Assembly (NCBI RefSeq): GCF_002077945.1
Contig: NZ_LVYD01000024.1
Span: 366,642 to 430,641 of the forward strand
Reading direction: 5' to 3'
DNA: 64,000 bases
From: Niastella vici
GTDB taxonomy: Bacteria > Bacteroidota > Bacteroidia > Chitinophagales > Chitinophagaceae
Below the pieces are notes generated by a model. That model searched no databases, was not told where the DNA came from, and saw only the letters and a list, made by a program, of their open reading frames with translations. Positions 56,126-64,000 of this stretch are shown piece after piece. Each line of letters opens with the position of its first letter. The first letter of the stretch is position 1. The translations under genes were made by a program, and so were the position numbers.

Positions 56126-56656
56126 TTACGATTGTTTGCTCCGATGTTCTTCGTAGCATTTTGCTATTTGATTTAACACCGTTCGCCGGCCCTCATCTTG
56201 CAAGGAAAGTAAATAATTTCCCCAATTGCAGGAATTTCCGTAACACTTATAATCTGGCGGCAAGTTGACAAGGGTTACTCCAGTTTCGCATTGTTTGATT
56301 ATTCCATGATTGTTAAAGAATTTAAGGAGTTCGGTGAACCATTCAATACAATGTGGTACATCCGCCCAAAGCATTGCTATTTCATTTTGACGTACTAGAT
56401 CTACATACCTATCTCCATCTGGATGGGATAGTCCCCAAAATTTCAAAAACAGGTATCGGATACTATTGGACAAATTCAAGTAAAAATCTCCAAAATCCTG
56501 TTGCCGACCATTCCATGAACGGCAAAGATGTCCTGCAGTATATTTGTCCTTAACGACATTTATTATAACGTTGTGCGCTTCAGCTTTTGTACCCTTTTCT
56601 AGTTGTCGATAGGATTCTATAAATCTGATTGCAGTTGTATAGTAATCGTATGACAT
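56126..56656 (-). CDS. Hypothetical protein
   Basis: 176 aa, soluble, with a Trp- and Cys-rich C-terminal half (YKCYGNSCNWGNYLLSLQDE). DKYTAGHLCRSWNGRQQDFG and the helical N-terminus are consistent with a real protein. No domain recognised. It is convergent with the 55900 gene (10 bp apart). Confidence 0.5.
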   Translation of the reverse strand: MSYDYYTTAIRFIESYRQLEKGTKAEAHNVIINVVKDKYTAGHLCRSWNGRQQDFGDFYLNLSNSIRYLFLKFWGLSHPDGDRYVDLVRQNEIAMLWADVPHCIEWFTELLKFFNNHGIIKQCETGVTLVNLPPDYKCYGNSCNWGNYLLSLQDEGRRTVLNQIAKCYEEHRSKQS

Positions 56657-56710
56657 ATAGCGATGTTTTGATTTTAGATATTAGTGATTTTTGAAAAAGT
56701 GAATGCCAAA

Positions 56711-56944
56711 TTAATCTAATGATATTAGAATCATTGATCCACCGCCCAGAATGAAACACCAGGCAACAACTTTAAGGCATCCCTCACCTCCGCGCGTGGT
56801 CAACGAGTCTTCATAAGAATTAAAGACTTCCATGCCTGTTATTGTACGGCGATTAAATCTTTTCTTGTTAATAGAGTAAATGAAAATAAAACCGAGAATT
56901 AAAAGAATTAATCCTATATATCGCATGGATGATTTGTCGAGCAT
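56711..56944 (-). CDS. Small two-TM membrane protein (paralog of 2904-3137)
   Basis: 77 aa from MLDKSSMRYIGLILLILGF. The frame extends 28 codons further upstream but the paralog fixes this start. It shares the loop NKKRFNRRTITGMEVFNSYE and the tail TRGGEGCLK with the 2904 protein. Two TM helices flank the loop. Role unknown. Confidence 0.6.
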   Translation of the reverse strand: MLDKSSMRYIGLILLILGFIFIYSINKKRFNRRTITGMEVFNSYEDSLTTRGGEGCLKVVAWCFILGGGSMILISLD

Positions 56945-57197
56945 AATTTTATTTTTAGATGAATAAAATCCGGATCGTCTCCAGGTAGAACCAATAAAAC
57001 CTTCCAGGTCACCCGGTATTCTGAACATCCCGGCAGCGGTTTCGTAGTATTGATTTTAAGGAGTCTTTATATAGTTATGGCCGGCGTTTCGGCGCTCATG
57101 AAGAGCGGCGGATTGGTGATTAAAACGCAAAAAACGGGGTAATTTTTGCAATGAGTATTCGGGCAATGAGAAGATTTGTCGCATGAAACCGAGTCGA

Positions 57198-57911
57198 TTA
57201 TAATCCTTTTCTACGTTTTATTTGATTCTTAATATCATTTTTCCCGCTTTCCATTATACCGAATTTTTTGGCAGTGTTTTTGAATCTTAGCGAAGTGGCC
57301 AATGCTTTTAAAATTTGCTCTTTATTTGGCAATGGTTGATTGAAGTTAGAATATGAAAGATCAGCCTGTATATCTTTTTTATAAGCTGCCCCTTTATTAT
57401 ATAAATCCGCATTTATTATTTCAATAACAGGTTTTTGTGTATCGATAAATCTTCCGGAAAAGAAAACGGAAAAATATTCGGCTGATATGGATGGATCAGT
57501 GATGGGATACGTCAAGCTTAGTTGAAAGAATTTATTGATGATGATTAGTCGTTCATCAAGATTGATATTCTCAACATTAAATCCTAACTTGGCGAATTCA
57601 TCTTTTAAATGGTTGATATCTGTTAAGCTTAAAGTCATATTTAGAGCGTCGCTATTTTCTGTATTGTCAACGCTTCTTGCGAGTTCATTGGCTTTTTTAG
57701 GTTTAACATCAAATAACTCAAATATCTTGTCGATCGTCATATTGTTATACTCTTCCAACTCTCCCCGACAAATCTGTGCAGCAGTAAGATATCCGCAATA
57801 GGTTTCAGAATCGAGTAGGAATGCCATGCGAGATTTTTGAAAGTCGTCAAGTTCTGAAATTTTTGGAAAATTTTCCATTGCCCCATTTTTTTTCATTTTC
57901 TGAGGTTTCAT
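57198..57911 (-). CDS. Mobile-element cargo protein, family of 51545 and 53918
   Basis: 237 aa. DINHLKDEFAKLGFNVENIN, then a beta region YFSVFFSGRFIDTQKPVIEI, INADLYNKGAAYKKDIQ and LPNKEQILKALATSL repeat the element order of the 51545 protein. The first 80 residues are an additional helical region containing DFQKSRMAFLLDSE. No catalytic motif. It lies upstream of the other cargo genes on the same strand. Confidence 0.5.
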   Translation of the reverse strand: MKPQKMKKNGAMENFPKISELDDFQKSRMAFLLDSETYCGYLTAAQICRGELEEYNNMTIDKIFELFDVKPKKANELARSVDNTENSDALNMTLSLTDINHLKDEFAKLGFNVENINLDERLIIINKFFQLSLTYPITDPSISAEYFSVFFSGRFIDTQKPVIEIINADLYNKGAAYKKDIQADLSYSNFNQPLPNKEQILKALATSLRFKNTAKKFGIMESGKNDIKNQIKRRKGL

Positions 57912-57999
57912 TAATAACTTTAGTGAAATAATTTATTCGAACGAAAGTGGAAATGTCAATTCGTCTCCTGGCGCTTCCAGTGGATTTCGAGATTTACCT

Positions 58000-58440
58000 T
58001 TAATCAGGACGTAAAAGCTTTTGAATATCTTGCCAAAGAAAGTATACTCTTGATCGTATTTTGTAGGGTTTCAATTTTCCGTGACGAATCCAGTCATAGA
58101 TAGTTGTTTTCGTTACGTGAAAAAGATCACAAACTTCGGCAACCTTGTACAATGGTTTATAAGTCAACCCGGGTGTTTCGTAGGTGGGGTGGGTCGTCTT
58201 TACTTTTTCTGCGTTTGCTATTTCTTCGCGAATAATTTGCCTGATAGATTGCCAGAACTGTTTTGGATCATAAGGAAAAAGTATTGGTGCATCGATGTTA
58301 TTACCCCCATCATTTATAAAATCGGTTAAATCGTCGTTGTCTTGATGCGTTCCTTTTTCTGGCAGTATTGGCTTGTCGTTTAGCTTAGGTGGATATAGAT
58401 CACGTATCTTGGTCATAGCTCGGTTTTTTGTTTCGGTCAA
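58000..58440 (-). CDS. Excisionase-like helix-turn-helix DNA-binding protein
   Basis: 146 aa. The C-terminal YKVAEVCDLFHVTKTTIYDW, then IRHGKLKPYKIRSRVYFLWQDI, is the HTH_17/MerR-like excisionase signature. Such proteins often head Bacteroidota mobile elements and control excision or gene expression. The N-terminal 80 residues are disordered-looking. Confidence 0.8.
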   Translation of the reverse strand: MTETKNRAMTKIRDLYPPKLNDKPILPEKGTHQDNDDLTDFINDGGNNIDAPILFPYDPKQFWQSIRQIIREEIANAEKVKTTHPTYETPGLTYKPLYKVAEVCDLFHVTKTTIYDWIRHGKLKPYKIRSRVYFLWQDIQKLLRPD

Positions 58441-58668
58441 ATATCCGTTGCCTTGCTGTTAGGATATCCGAGTGTAATCCGAGCCTCAGAAGGAAAAATC
58501 TAGTGAGGTTGTGATGTGGGAGGTTTTAACAAATTCAAAACTGGTTTTAGTCAATCCTCCATGAAGACAGAAAAAATTATCGATGGAAAGAGGTGGAAGT
58601 ATTCAAAAAACCTTAATACAAGAAATTAATTTAAAAACTGCGAGTATAAAAAAAGCAATTGAGCATGT

Positions 58669-59274
58669 TTACATAACATTTTGTTTGTTATATGATTTGT
58701 CCATCATTAAATTCAAACATGGGATTATAAATGTAGTAGCACTCCTCTGAGTTGGAAATTTCATCCTGAATACAAACACATTCAAAAGTGTCGCCATCAG
58801 TGATGATTTTTTTCCGTTCTTTATGATATAATGAACACATTCTTCGTAAAATATATCCTTGTCATGATCATTATATTGATTATAAAAAGTCATCGCTATT
58901 ATTGGTATAAGTTCAGTATCATCTATTGCAGTAGTGTTTTTAATTGCGTTGGTTTTATTTATCTGAAGCGTTTTAAAGAATACTTGCAGGCCCTGGTGCG
59001 ATTCATTTCGCATACGTTCATACCTTTTTTTGCCTCCTTTAATTTCATCTTTTTGCGCAACCTAGTATGTTTGCCACGAACGAAATATTTCAATAATTAA
59101 ATCATCTATTTTCAGATCGCATACTTCATTTAAAAAATAATTCCACAACTGTTCTGGTGTCTGGGTGCAAATTTCAATATAACTATTTTTTTCAAAACTG
59201 GTAGAAACACTCTCTCTTGCTGCTTTTTTCATATTGCACTTTTCGTATTGAATGTGATTTTCTGACCTAAACAA
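58669..59274 (-). pseudogene. Hypothetical gene interrupted by an in-frame TAG
   Basis: From 59274 the frame reads SYIEICTQTPEQLWNYFLNE to FRSWQTY, then TAG (59062-59064). It continues in the same frame as VAQKDEIKGGKKRYERMRNE to a stop at 58669. About 200 codons in all. An internal Met after the stop would give a 114-aa product. This is a second single-stop lesion in the element, besides 53115-53765. Family not recognised. Confidence 0.5.
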
Positions 59275-59281
59275 TCACAAT

Positions 59282-59510
59282 TTAGTAAATTTTGTAAAGT
59301 TTCAAATTACCGGTTTTATCAAAAATCATCATCTCAATACTAATGGGTTTATAATCCAGCATTTCGGAGGTCCACGGAGCTTTTTTCTACGGATTAGTTC
59401 GAAATTGAACGGCATTTGATGATTTACATACTTTAAAATAACTTTCGATTCGATTTGATGTCTGTCTACCAACCACTTTCTATGTAGATTTCCTTATTTT
59501 ACTGCGGCTT
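59282..59510 (-). pseudogene. Decayed gene fragment
   Basis: The minus strand shows protein-like pieces in two frames: LVDRHQIESKVILKYVNHQM then PFNFELIRRKKL in one, and KAPWTSEMLDYKPISIEMMI then FDKTGNLKLYKIY with a stop at 59282 in the other. They likely represent one gene broken by indels. This covers the otherwise gene-free 59275-59588 interval. Confidence 0.35.
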
Positions 59511-59588
59511 TCGAGATAATTAGTGAACCATCGCTGGACGCTAAGGAGGGGATAGGAGCAAGTATAACCCTTGTTTAAAATTACGAAC

Positions 59589-59927
59589 ATGAAAGTTATT
59601 TTAATTGATAGTAAAATTGAAACTGTATCATTGGTTGATATTCCAGACGATGGTACGAGACTGCATGTATGTCGCAGTCTTATTGATTGCAGAGTGATTG
59701 AACAGTTAGGCTATATTGACGAACAACACGTACTTTGGGCAGTTGAGGAAGGACGTTTCAAGATAGATACTACCTATTTTACTATCGGTAGATCCGGGAA
59801 AATTTGTGGTAAGGGCATTATTATTGGTATCGATGCAGATTATAAAGAAATGTCCTGCTCATTAAAAACCGATGATATTAGAAAGCTTGTAATCTTTCAT
59901 AAACTGAAAAAAACAAACTTTGGTTAA
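59589..59927 (+). CDS. Hypothetical protein, DUF3846-like layout
   Basis: 112 aa from MKVILIDSKIETVSLVDIPD; an ATG at 59571 would add six residues. Order: N-terminal strand, acidic segment, a conserved-looking middle (HVLWAVEEGRFKIDTTYFTI) and a glycine-rich end (KICGKGIIIGIDADYKEM). This loosely recalls DUF3846 proteins of mobile elements, but I could not confirm it. It lies outside the mob operon. Confidence 0.45.
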   Translation: MKVILIDSKIETVSLVDIPDDGTRLHVCRSLIDCRVIEQLGYIDEQHVLWAVEEGRFKIDTTYFTIGRSGKICGKGIIIGIDADYKEMSCSLKTDDIRKLVIFHKLKKTNFG

Positions 59928-60093
59928 AGGAACCAGGCTGTAAAAACTCAGATATACGCCCTATCGTTTTATCTTTATTTAATCCATTGGCCAGCCTCTA
60001 TGAGCGTTTTGGTTGTATTTTTCTTGATATTATTTTGGAAGCAAGAAATTTTTATAGTTTTTAATGGCCAGATTAATAAACGGAAGGAACCCA

Positions 60094-60564
60094 CTATAGA
60101 CGGTCCTTTTCTGCAATATTGAGGGCGTCGGCTATGTCGTCCATTAATTTTTCTTGTTCTTCTGATCTCCAACTGTCGTTATCGAAGGAGCTGTCAGTGC
60201 ATTCAGCTAATTTTTCATAAGACTTCATAAGAAGGTCATGTAAGTGAATATTTCGTTTACTGGTTAGTTGACACATGAGTTGTTCGTTTTCACTTCCGCC
60301 GTTTTTTTCTGATGAATCTGGAAAGTACATTAATGTTAATGTTTGATTTTTCATATTTATACTAAAAACCCGTACCTTTTTTGTGCTGGGTATAAATATT
60401 GTCTGATTCGCTGGCATCGAGACTTCAAGAGCAATACAAATTTCGTTACTGGGAAATTCATTACTTAAGGTGGATACGCAGCCAAATTCGCTGTGTAAAT
60501 GGTCTACAAGGACGTTTATTTCTTTTTCAATTTTATCTGAAACTGCGTTTATTTTAAGTATCAT
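60094..60564 (-). CDS. Hypothetical protein
   Basis: 156 aa, acidic, no signal or TM. ISMKNQ-like beta segments (KKVRVFSINMKNQTLTLMYF) are followed by a helical, Asp/Glu-rich C-terminus (ADALNIAEKDRL). No known family. It is flanked by AT-rich non-coding DNA (60565-60857 holds nothing recognisable). Confidence 0.45.
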   Translation of the reverse strand: MILKINAVSDKIEKEINVLVDHLHSEFGCVSTLSNEFPSNEICIALEVSMPANQTIFIPSTKKVRVFSINMKNQTLTLMYFPDSSEKNGGSENEQLMCQLTSKRNIHLHDLLMKSYEKLAECTDSSFDNDSWRSEEQEKLMDDIADALNIAEKDRL

Positions 60565-60857
60565 ATAATGCTAAGTGTTTTTATGACATTAGTAAAATTA
60601 GCCAAATTTTATCTTTTGAGCGTTGGAACACAATATCTACTCTTTAAATGCTTCCTCCTTTAAGATGGCCTGAATAACTATCCATCTGAGTTATTTTGAC
60701 TTGGCTATTTCTTGTCATGAATACATCACTTTATTGTATTGGTCATTGGCCTCACTAAAATTTCCTGTCAAAAAATTTAATTTTTGCGAGTTCAATTGTA
60801 GTCATATGGGGCTGGCTGTATAAAAATATTTACCAATAACTTAAATGAATGATGTAA

Positions 60858-61172
60858 ATGGAACACAAACGCATTGCATTGTTAATTTTCAAGCACAAAG
60901 AGAATGAATTAACGGCAGATGAACAGTGTGAACTGAACGAGTGGCTAAATGCAAATCCCAAAAACCGAGCGTATTTTAATAAGGTGAGCGATCCAGCCTG
61001 GTTTGGACAGATGCTGGACCAATTTTTCAGAGCAGCCAAGCGTAAGGTTTATAAGAAAATAAGAAGAAGAGAAACACGCCGATTGAAATTCTTGGCGCTG
61101 CCAACAATAATAGGGTGGTTGCCTGGAAAAGATAAATTTCAGGTTACAACGGTGCTTGCACACTTCACATAA
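60858..61172 (+). CDS. Truncated FecR-type anti-sigma N-domain
   Basis: 104 aa. FKHKENELTADEQCELNEWL then NRAYFNKVSD is the FecR cytoplasmic anti-sigma domain. The sequence becomes RRLKFLALPTIIGWLPGKDK where the TM helix should follow, and the frame then ends. The periplasmic FecR part is missing and no sigma factor or SusC adjoins. Same kind of truncation as at 20576. Confidence 0.55.
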   Translation: MEHKRIALLIFKHKENELTADEQCELNEWLNANPKNRAYFNKVSDPAWFGQMLDQFFRAAKRKVYKKIRRRETRRLKFLALPTIIGWLPGKDKFQVTTVLAHFT

Positions 61173-61516
61173 CCCGTTTGCTTTGAAAGTTTTTGTGACC
61201 GCAATAGTGGTGGGACATTTGCAGTAGAATATTCTATTGCAAAAGAAGAAATATAGTTGTCTGGCAACATCGGGTGATGAACGACCAGCGCATGAGGAAA
61301 CATTTTTGAAAGCCGAAATTCAGATTGAGTAACTTTTTGATCTTTATCAGTTTTTATCTGGTTATGCTCATCCTTACAGCAACCGCTTTTCGCAGTTATG
61401 CAATGTTTATTTTTATTATCGGCTTTTTTAGGCATTCTACATAACGCACAATCCTTGCTCCCATGATCAAATAGCTTCCAGGAGGCGAGCTTCTCCATGC
61501 AATAATGCAGGTGCAA
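61139..61516 (-). pseudogene. HYC_CC_PP family protein body, lacking its signal peptide
   Basis: The frame contains LHLHYCMEKLASWKLF (HYC), SGCCKDEH (CC) and NVPPLL (PP), plus the spaced cysteine pair DCALC. These are the defining features of the HYC_CC_PP family of exported Bacteroidota proteins. No signal peptide precedes it in frame. A matching signal peptide lies 150 bp away on the opposite strand (61664). The body is thus cut from its N-terminus. Confidence 0.6.
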
Positions 61517-61663
61517 GCTATTGAAATTTGTCTTTGATCGCTAAAAAGAATGCTGCAAACATGTATGCCTAACAGCATTGTCAGCCTGCTGACGTTTGGT
61601 GGAATTAACAATGTTTAATTTTGACATGGTAGAAATAGTGTATGCTTTTATGTTAGACATGAG

Positions 61664-61834
61664 ATGAAAAAGGTTTTAGTTATCATATTAGCATTCATTT
61701 ATCTCTCCACTTCAATGGGGGCAGCTAGGCGAAAGAATCAATCACCCCGAGCTACAAGAACCGGCAGACAAGGAAAGCGGCCCCGTCGCATTAATAAAGC
61801 TTGCCTGCCATTTTTTGCTGTCAAATGCAGATAA
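61664..61834 (+). pseudogene. Detached HYC_CC_PP signal peptide fused to unrelated sequence
   Basis: 56 aa. MKKVLVIILAFIYLSTSMGA is exactly the kind of leader found on HYC_CC_PP proteins, where it normally runs into a LHYC segment. Here it continues into a basic, non-homologous stretch (ARRKNQSPRATRTGRQGKRP). With the body on the other strand at 61139-61516, an inversion inside one ancestral gene explains both. Confidence 0.5.
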
Positions 61835-61879
61835 TATCAATAATTTTCTTACTTTTTGCCCCTAAGCCCTAACAGATCT

Positions 61880-63127
61880 ATGAACGCTCAGTTAATTTCT
61901 ATAATTCAACAGTATAAAGCAGATAAAGAGTCTGTTTACAATACCTGGTTTATTAATAATGAAGAACGCCTGAAAGCCTTCCGTTCCATACGGCGGGGCG
62001 TAATGCAGGTAATAGATGATATCAGGTGTAAACGGTTTCCCAACGATTTCAAAGGTTCTTCCCTGGAGTTTGTGCTTACCTGTATTACAGAGCAAAAACA
62101 GGTATTTGAGGGAGCAGCTCATCCTTTTTACTGGAAACCCAAACTGCGTATTCCTGATATTTATGAGCATGAAAACAACAAGCAGGCGTTTGGGCAATTC
62201 CTGGAAAACTGCCTGAATGCGAATAGGGACGAACAGATTATAAAAGAAATCATCCGGCTCGACAGTTTAAAGATTAAAGGACTTGGACCAGCCGTGGCCA
62301 GTATTCTTTACTTTCTGCACCCCACTATCATCCCTCCTTTTAATACCGCCATCATTAACGGGTTCAATTTTTTGTTCAAAGACAAAAAGAAACTCGGTAG
62401 CTGGAGCGAGTATTTAAAACTGCGGGAGGTTTTGATAGAGTCCAACAATCAACACCGTGCTGAATTATCAAGTGATTTAGGCGCTATTGCCGGATTGTTG
62501 TTTGAGATAGGAACTCAAAAATTGATTTTAGGGACGGATGAATATTTGAGCGAAGATGAAAGAAAAAAGCTGGAGAAGGCCATAGAAAAACGGCACAAAG
62601 AAGTGCAGGATGAAAAAGAGCAGGAAAATTTACATACTCAGATGCAGTATCATTTACTGAAGATCGGCCATGCATTGGGTTATGATGTAATTGCTGCCTC
62701 CAACGATCGTTCCAGGAGTTGTAACGGGCAAAGTTTTTCTTTTATCAGCTTACCCACATTTCCTTCTATGAACTGTGACAAGGAAGTTTTGAATACCATA
62801 CAGCTTATTGATGTATTATGGTTTCAAAAAGGAACTAACAATGTTATAGCCGCCTTTGAGGTGGAAAAAAGCTCCAGTATTTATTCAGGCATACTTCGCC
62901 TGTCTGATTTAAGCTACACCATTGCTGATGGCGATGAGGTATTTTATTTAATCGTGCCTGATGCCAGACAAAAAGATGTTGTGCTTCAATTATCCCGGCC
63001 TGCCATTAAGCAAAATAACGTACCCATCAAGTATATTATGTTCTCAGATCTGCAGCAACATTGCGATGCGCTATGCAAATTTGGCGACAGCCACCTTATC
63101 ATGGAAAAAATAGCCAAATCAGCTTAA
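61880..63127 (+). CDS. Putative solo nuclease: helix-hairpin-helix plus PD-(D/E)xK-like domain
   Basis: About 415 aa from MNAQLIS; a Met at 61856 is possible. A helix-hairpin-helix-like [19 protein letters not shown] (about residues 130-150) precedes a coiled, charged linker. The C-terminal domain has [10 protein letters not shown] (about 308-317) and [20 protein letters not shown] (E-V-E-K near 326). I have seen the conserved E-V-E-[KH]-[TS]-[TS]-S-I-Y-S-G motif in restriction-endonuclease-like proteins. Asp plus E-x-K would form the metal site. No methyltransferase neighbour is visible, so it may be a solitary defence nuclease. Confidence 0.6.
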   Translation: MNAQLISIIQQYKADKESVYNTWFINNEERLKAFRSIRRGVMQVIDDIRCKRFPNDFKGSSLEFVLTCITEQKQVFEGAAHPFYWKPKLRIPDIYEHENNKQAFGQFLENCLNANRDEQIIKEIIRLDSLKIKGLGPAVASILYFLHPTIIPPFNTAIINGFNFLFKDKKKLGSWSEYLKLREVLIESNNQHRAELSSDLGAIAGLLFEIGTQKLILGTDEYLSEDERKKLEKAIEKRHKEVQDEKEQENLHTQMQYHLLKIGHALGYDVIAASNDRSRSCNGQSFSFISLPTFPSMNCDKEVLNTIQLIDVLWFQKGTNNVIAAFEVEKSSSIYSGILRLSDLSYTIADGDEVFYLIVPDARQKDVVLQLSRPAIKQNNVPIKYIMFSDLQQHCDALCKFGDSHLIMEKIAKSA

Positions 63128-63320
63128 CAGCTGAAAATTATGTAAATCTTTCCTGTAATTATATAACGGGTTCAATAGACCGCCAGGCCAACTTTATAGT
63201 GGAAGTGAAGCATGGATGACATAGTATTTGTCCGTAACTATGTTATGCCCCCTTGAGTGTGGAAACCGGACGCAATTATTTTATATCTGGCGAAGTCTAA
63301 TTATTAAAAGCTTAAAATAT

Positions 63321-63959
63321 ATGACCTTCTCTCCCTTTTTTCGAAAACTTACACTTACCACACATATCACTTTTTCGATTGGCTGGGTGGGCGCAGTTGC
63401 CTCATTCCTGGCCATTGCCATAGCGGGACTGGTCAGTCAGAATGCACAGATGGCTCGATCCCTCTACCTCGCCCTGGAGTTAGTTGGATGGTATGTCATA
63501 GTCCCATTTTGCCTTGCTTCTCTGTTAACCGGGCTTGTCGAATCTCTGGGCACACCGTGGGGCTTTTTCAGGTATTATTGGATTGTGGTTAAACTCTTTT
63601 TGACCATTGCCGCCACCGTTGTTTTGTTGGTGCATATGCAGCTCGTCAGCCACATAGCAAACACAGCATTGTTGACGACTTTCCAGGTTGAAGGTTTTCG
63701 CAGTCTGCGCATTCAATTCGTGGCAGATGCCGGCGCCGCCTTGCTTGTGCTCCTTGCTATTACAGCAATTTCGGTATATAAGCCGTGGGGGCGAACCCGA
63801 TATGGAGTGAACAAAGAGAATGAGCAGCGTAAGACGGGCCCCTTGCGCATTTCTACAACCAGAAAACCCTGGGGCTTGTATGTGCTGATTGGGATGATTT
63901 GCCTGGTCATACTGTTGTTTGCCATTCTACACCTCACTGGTGTTATGGGCGGCCATTAA
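63321..63959 (+). CDS. Integral membrane protein (DUF2269/CopD-like)
   Basis: About 212 aa from MTFSPFFRKLTLTTHITFSI; the frame is open to 63228. Five TM helices are visible (SIGWVGAVASFLAIAIAGLV, WYVIVPFCLASLLTGLVESL, WIVVKLFLTIAATVVLLVHM, FVADAGAALLVLLAITAIS, LIGMICLVILLFAILHL). THITFSIGWVGA near the N-terminus and a PWG motif fit DUF2269-type membrane proteins. Function unknown. Confidence 0.6.
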   Translation: MTFSPFFRKLTLTTHITFSIGWVGAVASFLAIAIAGLVSQNAQMARSLYLALELVGWYVIVPFCLASLLTGLVESLGTPWGFFRYYWIVVKLFLTIAATVVLLVHMQLVSHIANTALLTTFQVEGFRSLRIQFVADAGAALLVLLAITAISVYKPWGRTRYGVNKENEQRKTGPLRISTTRKPWGLYVLIGMICLVILLFAILHLTGVMGGH

Positions 63960-64000
63960 GCATCGCCGCTGAATAGTTGAAAAACCGATAATTATATAAG

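Noticed and set aside
46773..59274. Complete self-transmissible conjugative element
   Set aside because: Only mobilisation and coupling genes are visible; no VirB4/TraJ-type channel genes or integrase occur in the window.

Overview
The window is AT-rich chromosomal DNA of a Bacteroidota bacterium, most likely in or near the Chitinophagaceae. The evidence is a SusD lipoprotein, FecR-type anti-sigma domains, a HYC_CC_PP protein, an alpha-2-macroglobulin carrying a SusC-like TonB plug, an UpxY-type NusG and a Bacteroidota mobABC mobilisation module. No rRNA, tRNA or CRISPR array was seen. All assignments come from reading the sequence; no database search was run.

Layout. (1) 1-9.5 kb: a LytS-type sensor kinase (cut by the window edge), a lipoprotein, a DUF1266 protein, then about 3 kb of decayed genes and intergenic DNA (remnants of DnaE2 and others). 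This is followed by a membrane histidine kinase, a class I terpene synthase on the opposite strand, a LuxR-type response regulator and an internally deleted response-regulator remnant. (2) 9.5-15.6 kb: a compact minus-strand operon with a ParB/IbrB-like protein, a PAPS-reductase/IbrA-like (DUF3440) protein, a GNAT-like protein, a SNF2 helicase and a HARP-like companion, plus two unknown genes. It resembles a DNA sulfur-modification or conflict cassette. (3) 15.7-24 kb: two outer-membrane proteins, a CheY-like regulator, a FecR C-terminal-domain lipoprotein, an orphan SusD without SusC, and anti-sigma N-domain fragments. Small lone-HTH paralogs and large DNA hairpins also lie here. (4) 24.2-29.8 kb: a very large alpha-2-macroglobulin/TonB-plug gene broken by one extra T in a T7 run.

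(5) 30-46 kb: an MTA/SAH-type nucleosidase, an AraC regulator and a PhzF enzyme, then a minus-strand biosynthetic operon. In transcription order the operon is NusG antiterminator, carrier protein, KAS III-like enzyme, methyltransferase, B12-binding radical SAM fused to half a condensation domain, NRPS (half-condensation, adenylation, carrier), 91-aa protein, free condensation-type protein and Sfp-type phosphopantetheinyl transferase. A cation/proton antiporter lies just upstream. A small methylated acyl-amino-acid product is plausible. None of the condensation-type pieces shows the canonical HHxxxDG motif.

(6) 46.7-59.3 kb: a mobilisable element with a DUF3945-like protein, TraG/VirD4 coupling protein, MobB relaxase, MobA accessory protein, a probable oriT, a family of related unknown cargo proteins and an excisionase-like HTH protein. 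Several genes here carry single frameshifts or in-frame stops. (7) 59.3-64 kb: small unknown genes, a truncated FecR domain, a HYC_CC_PP gene apparently split by an inversion, a solo HhH plus PD-(D/E)xK-like nuclease candidate and a membrane protein.

The most interesting regions are the ParB/PAPS-reductase/SNF2 cassette and the radical-SAM/half-condensation NRPS operon.
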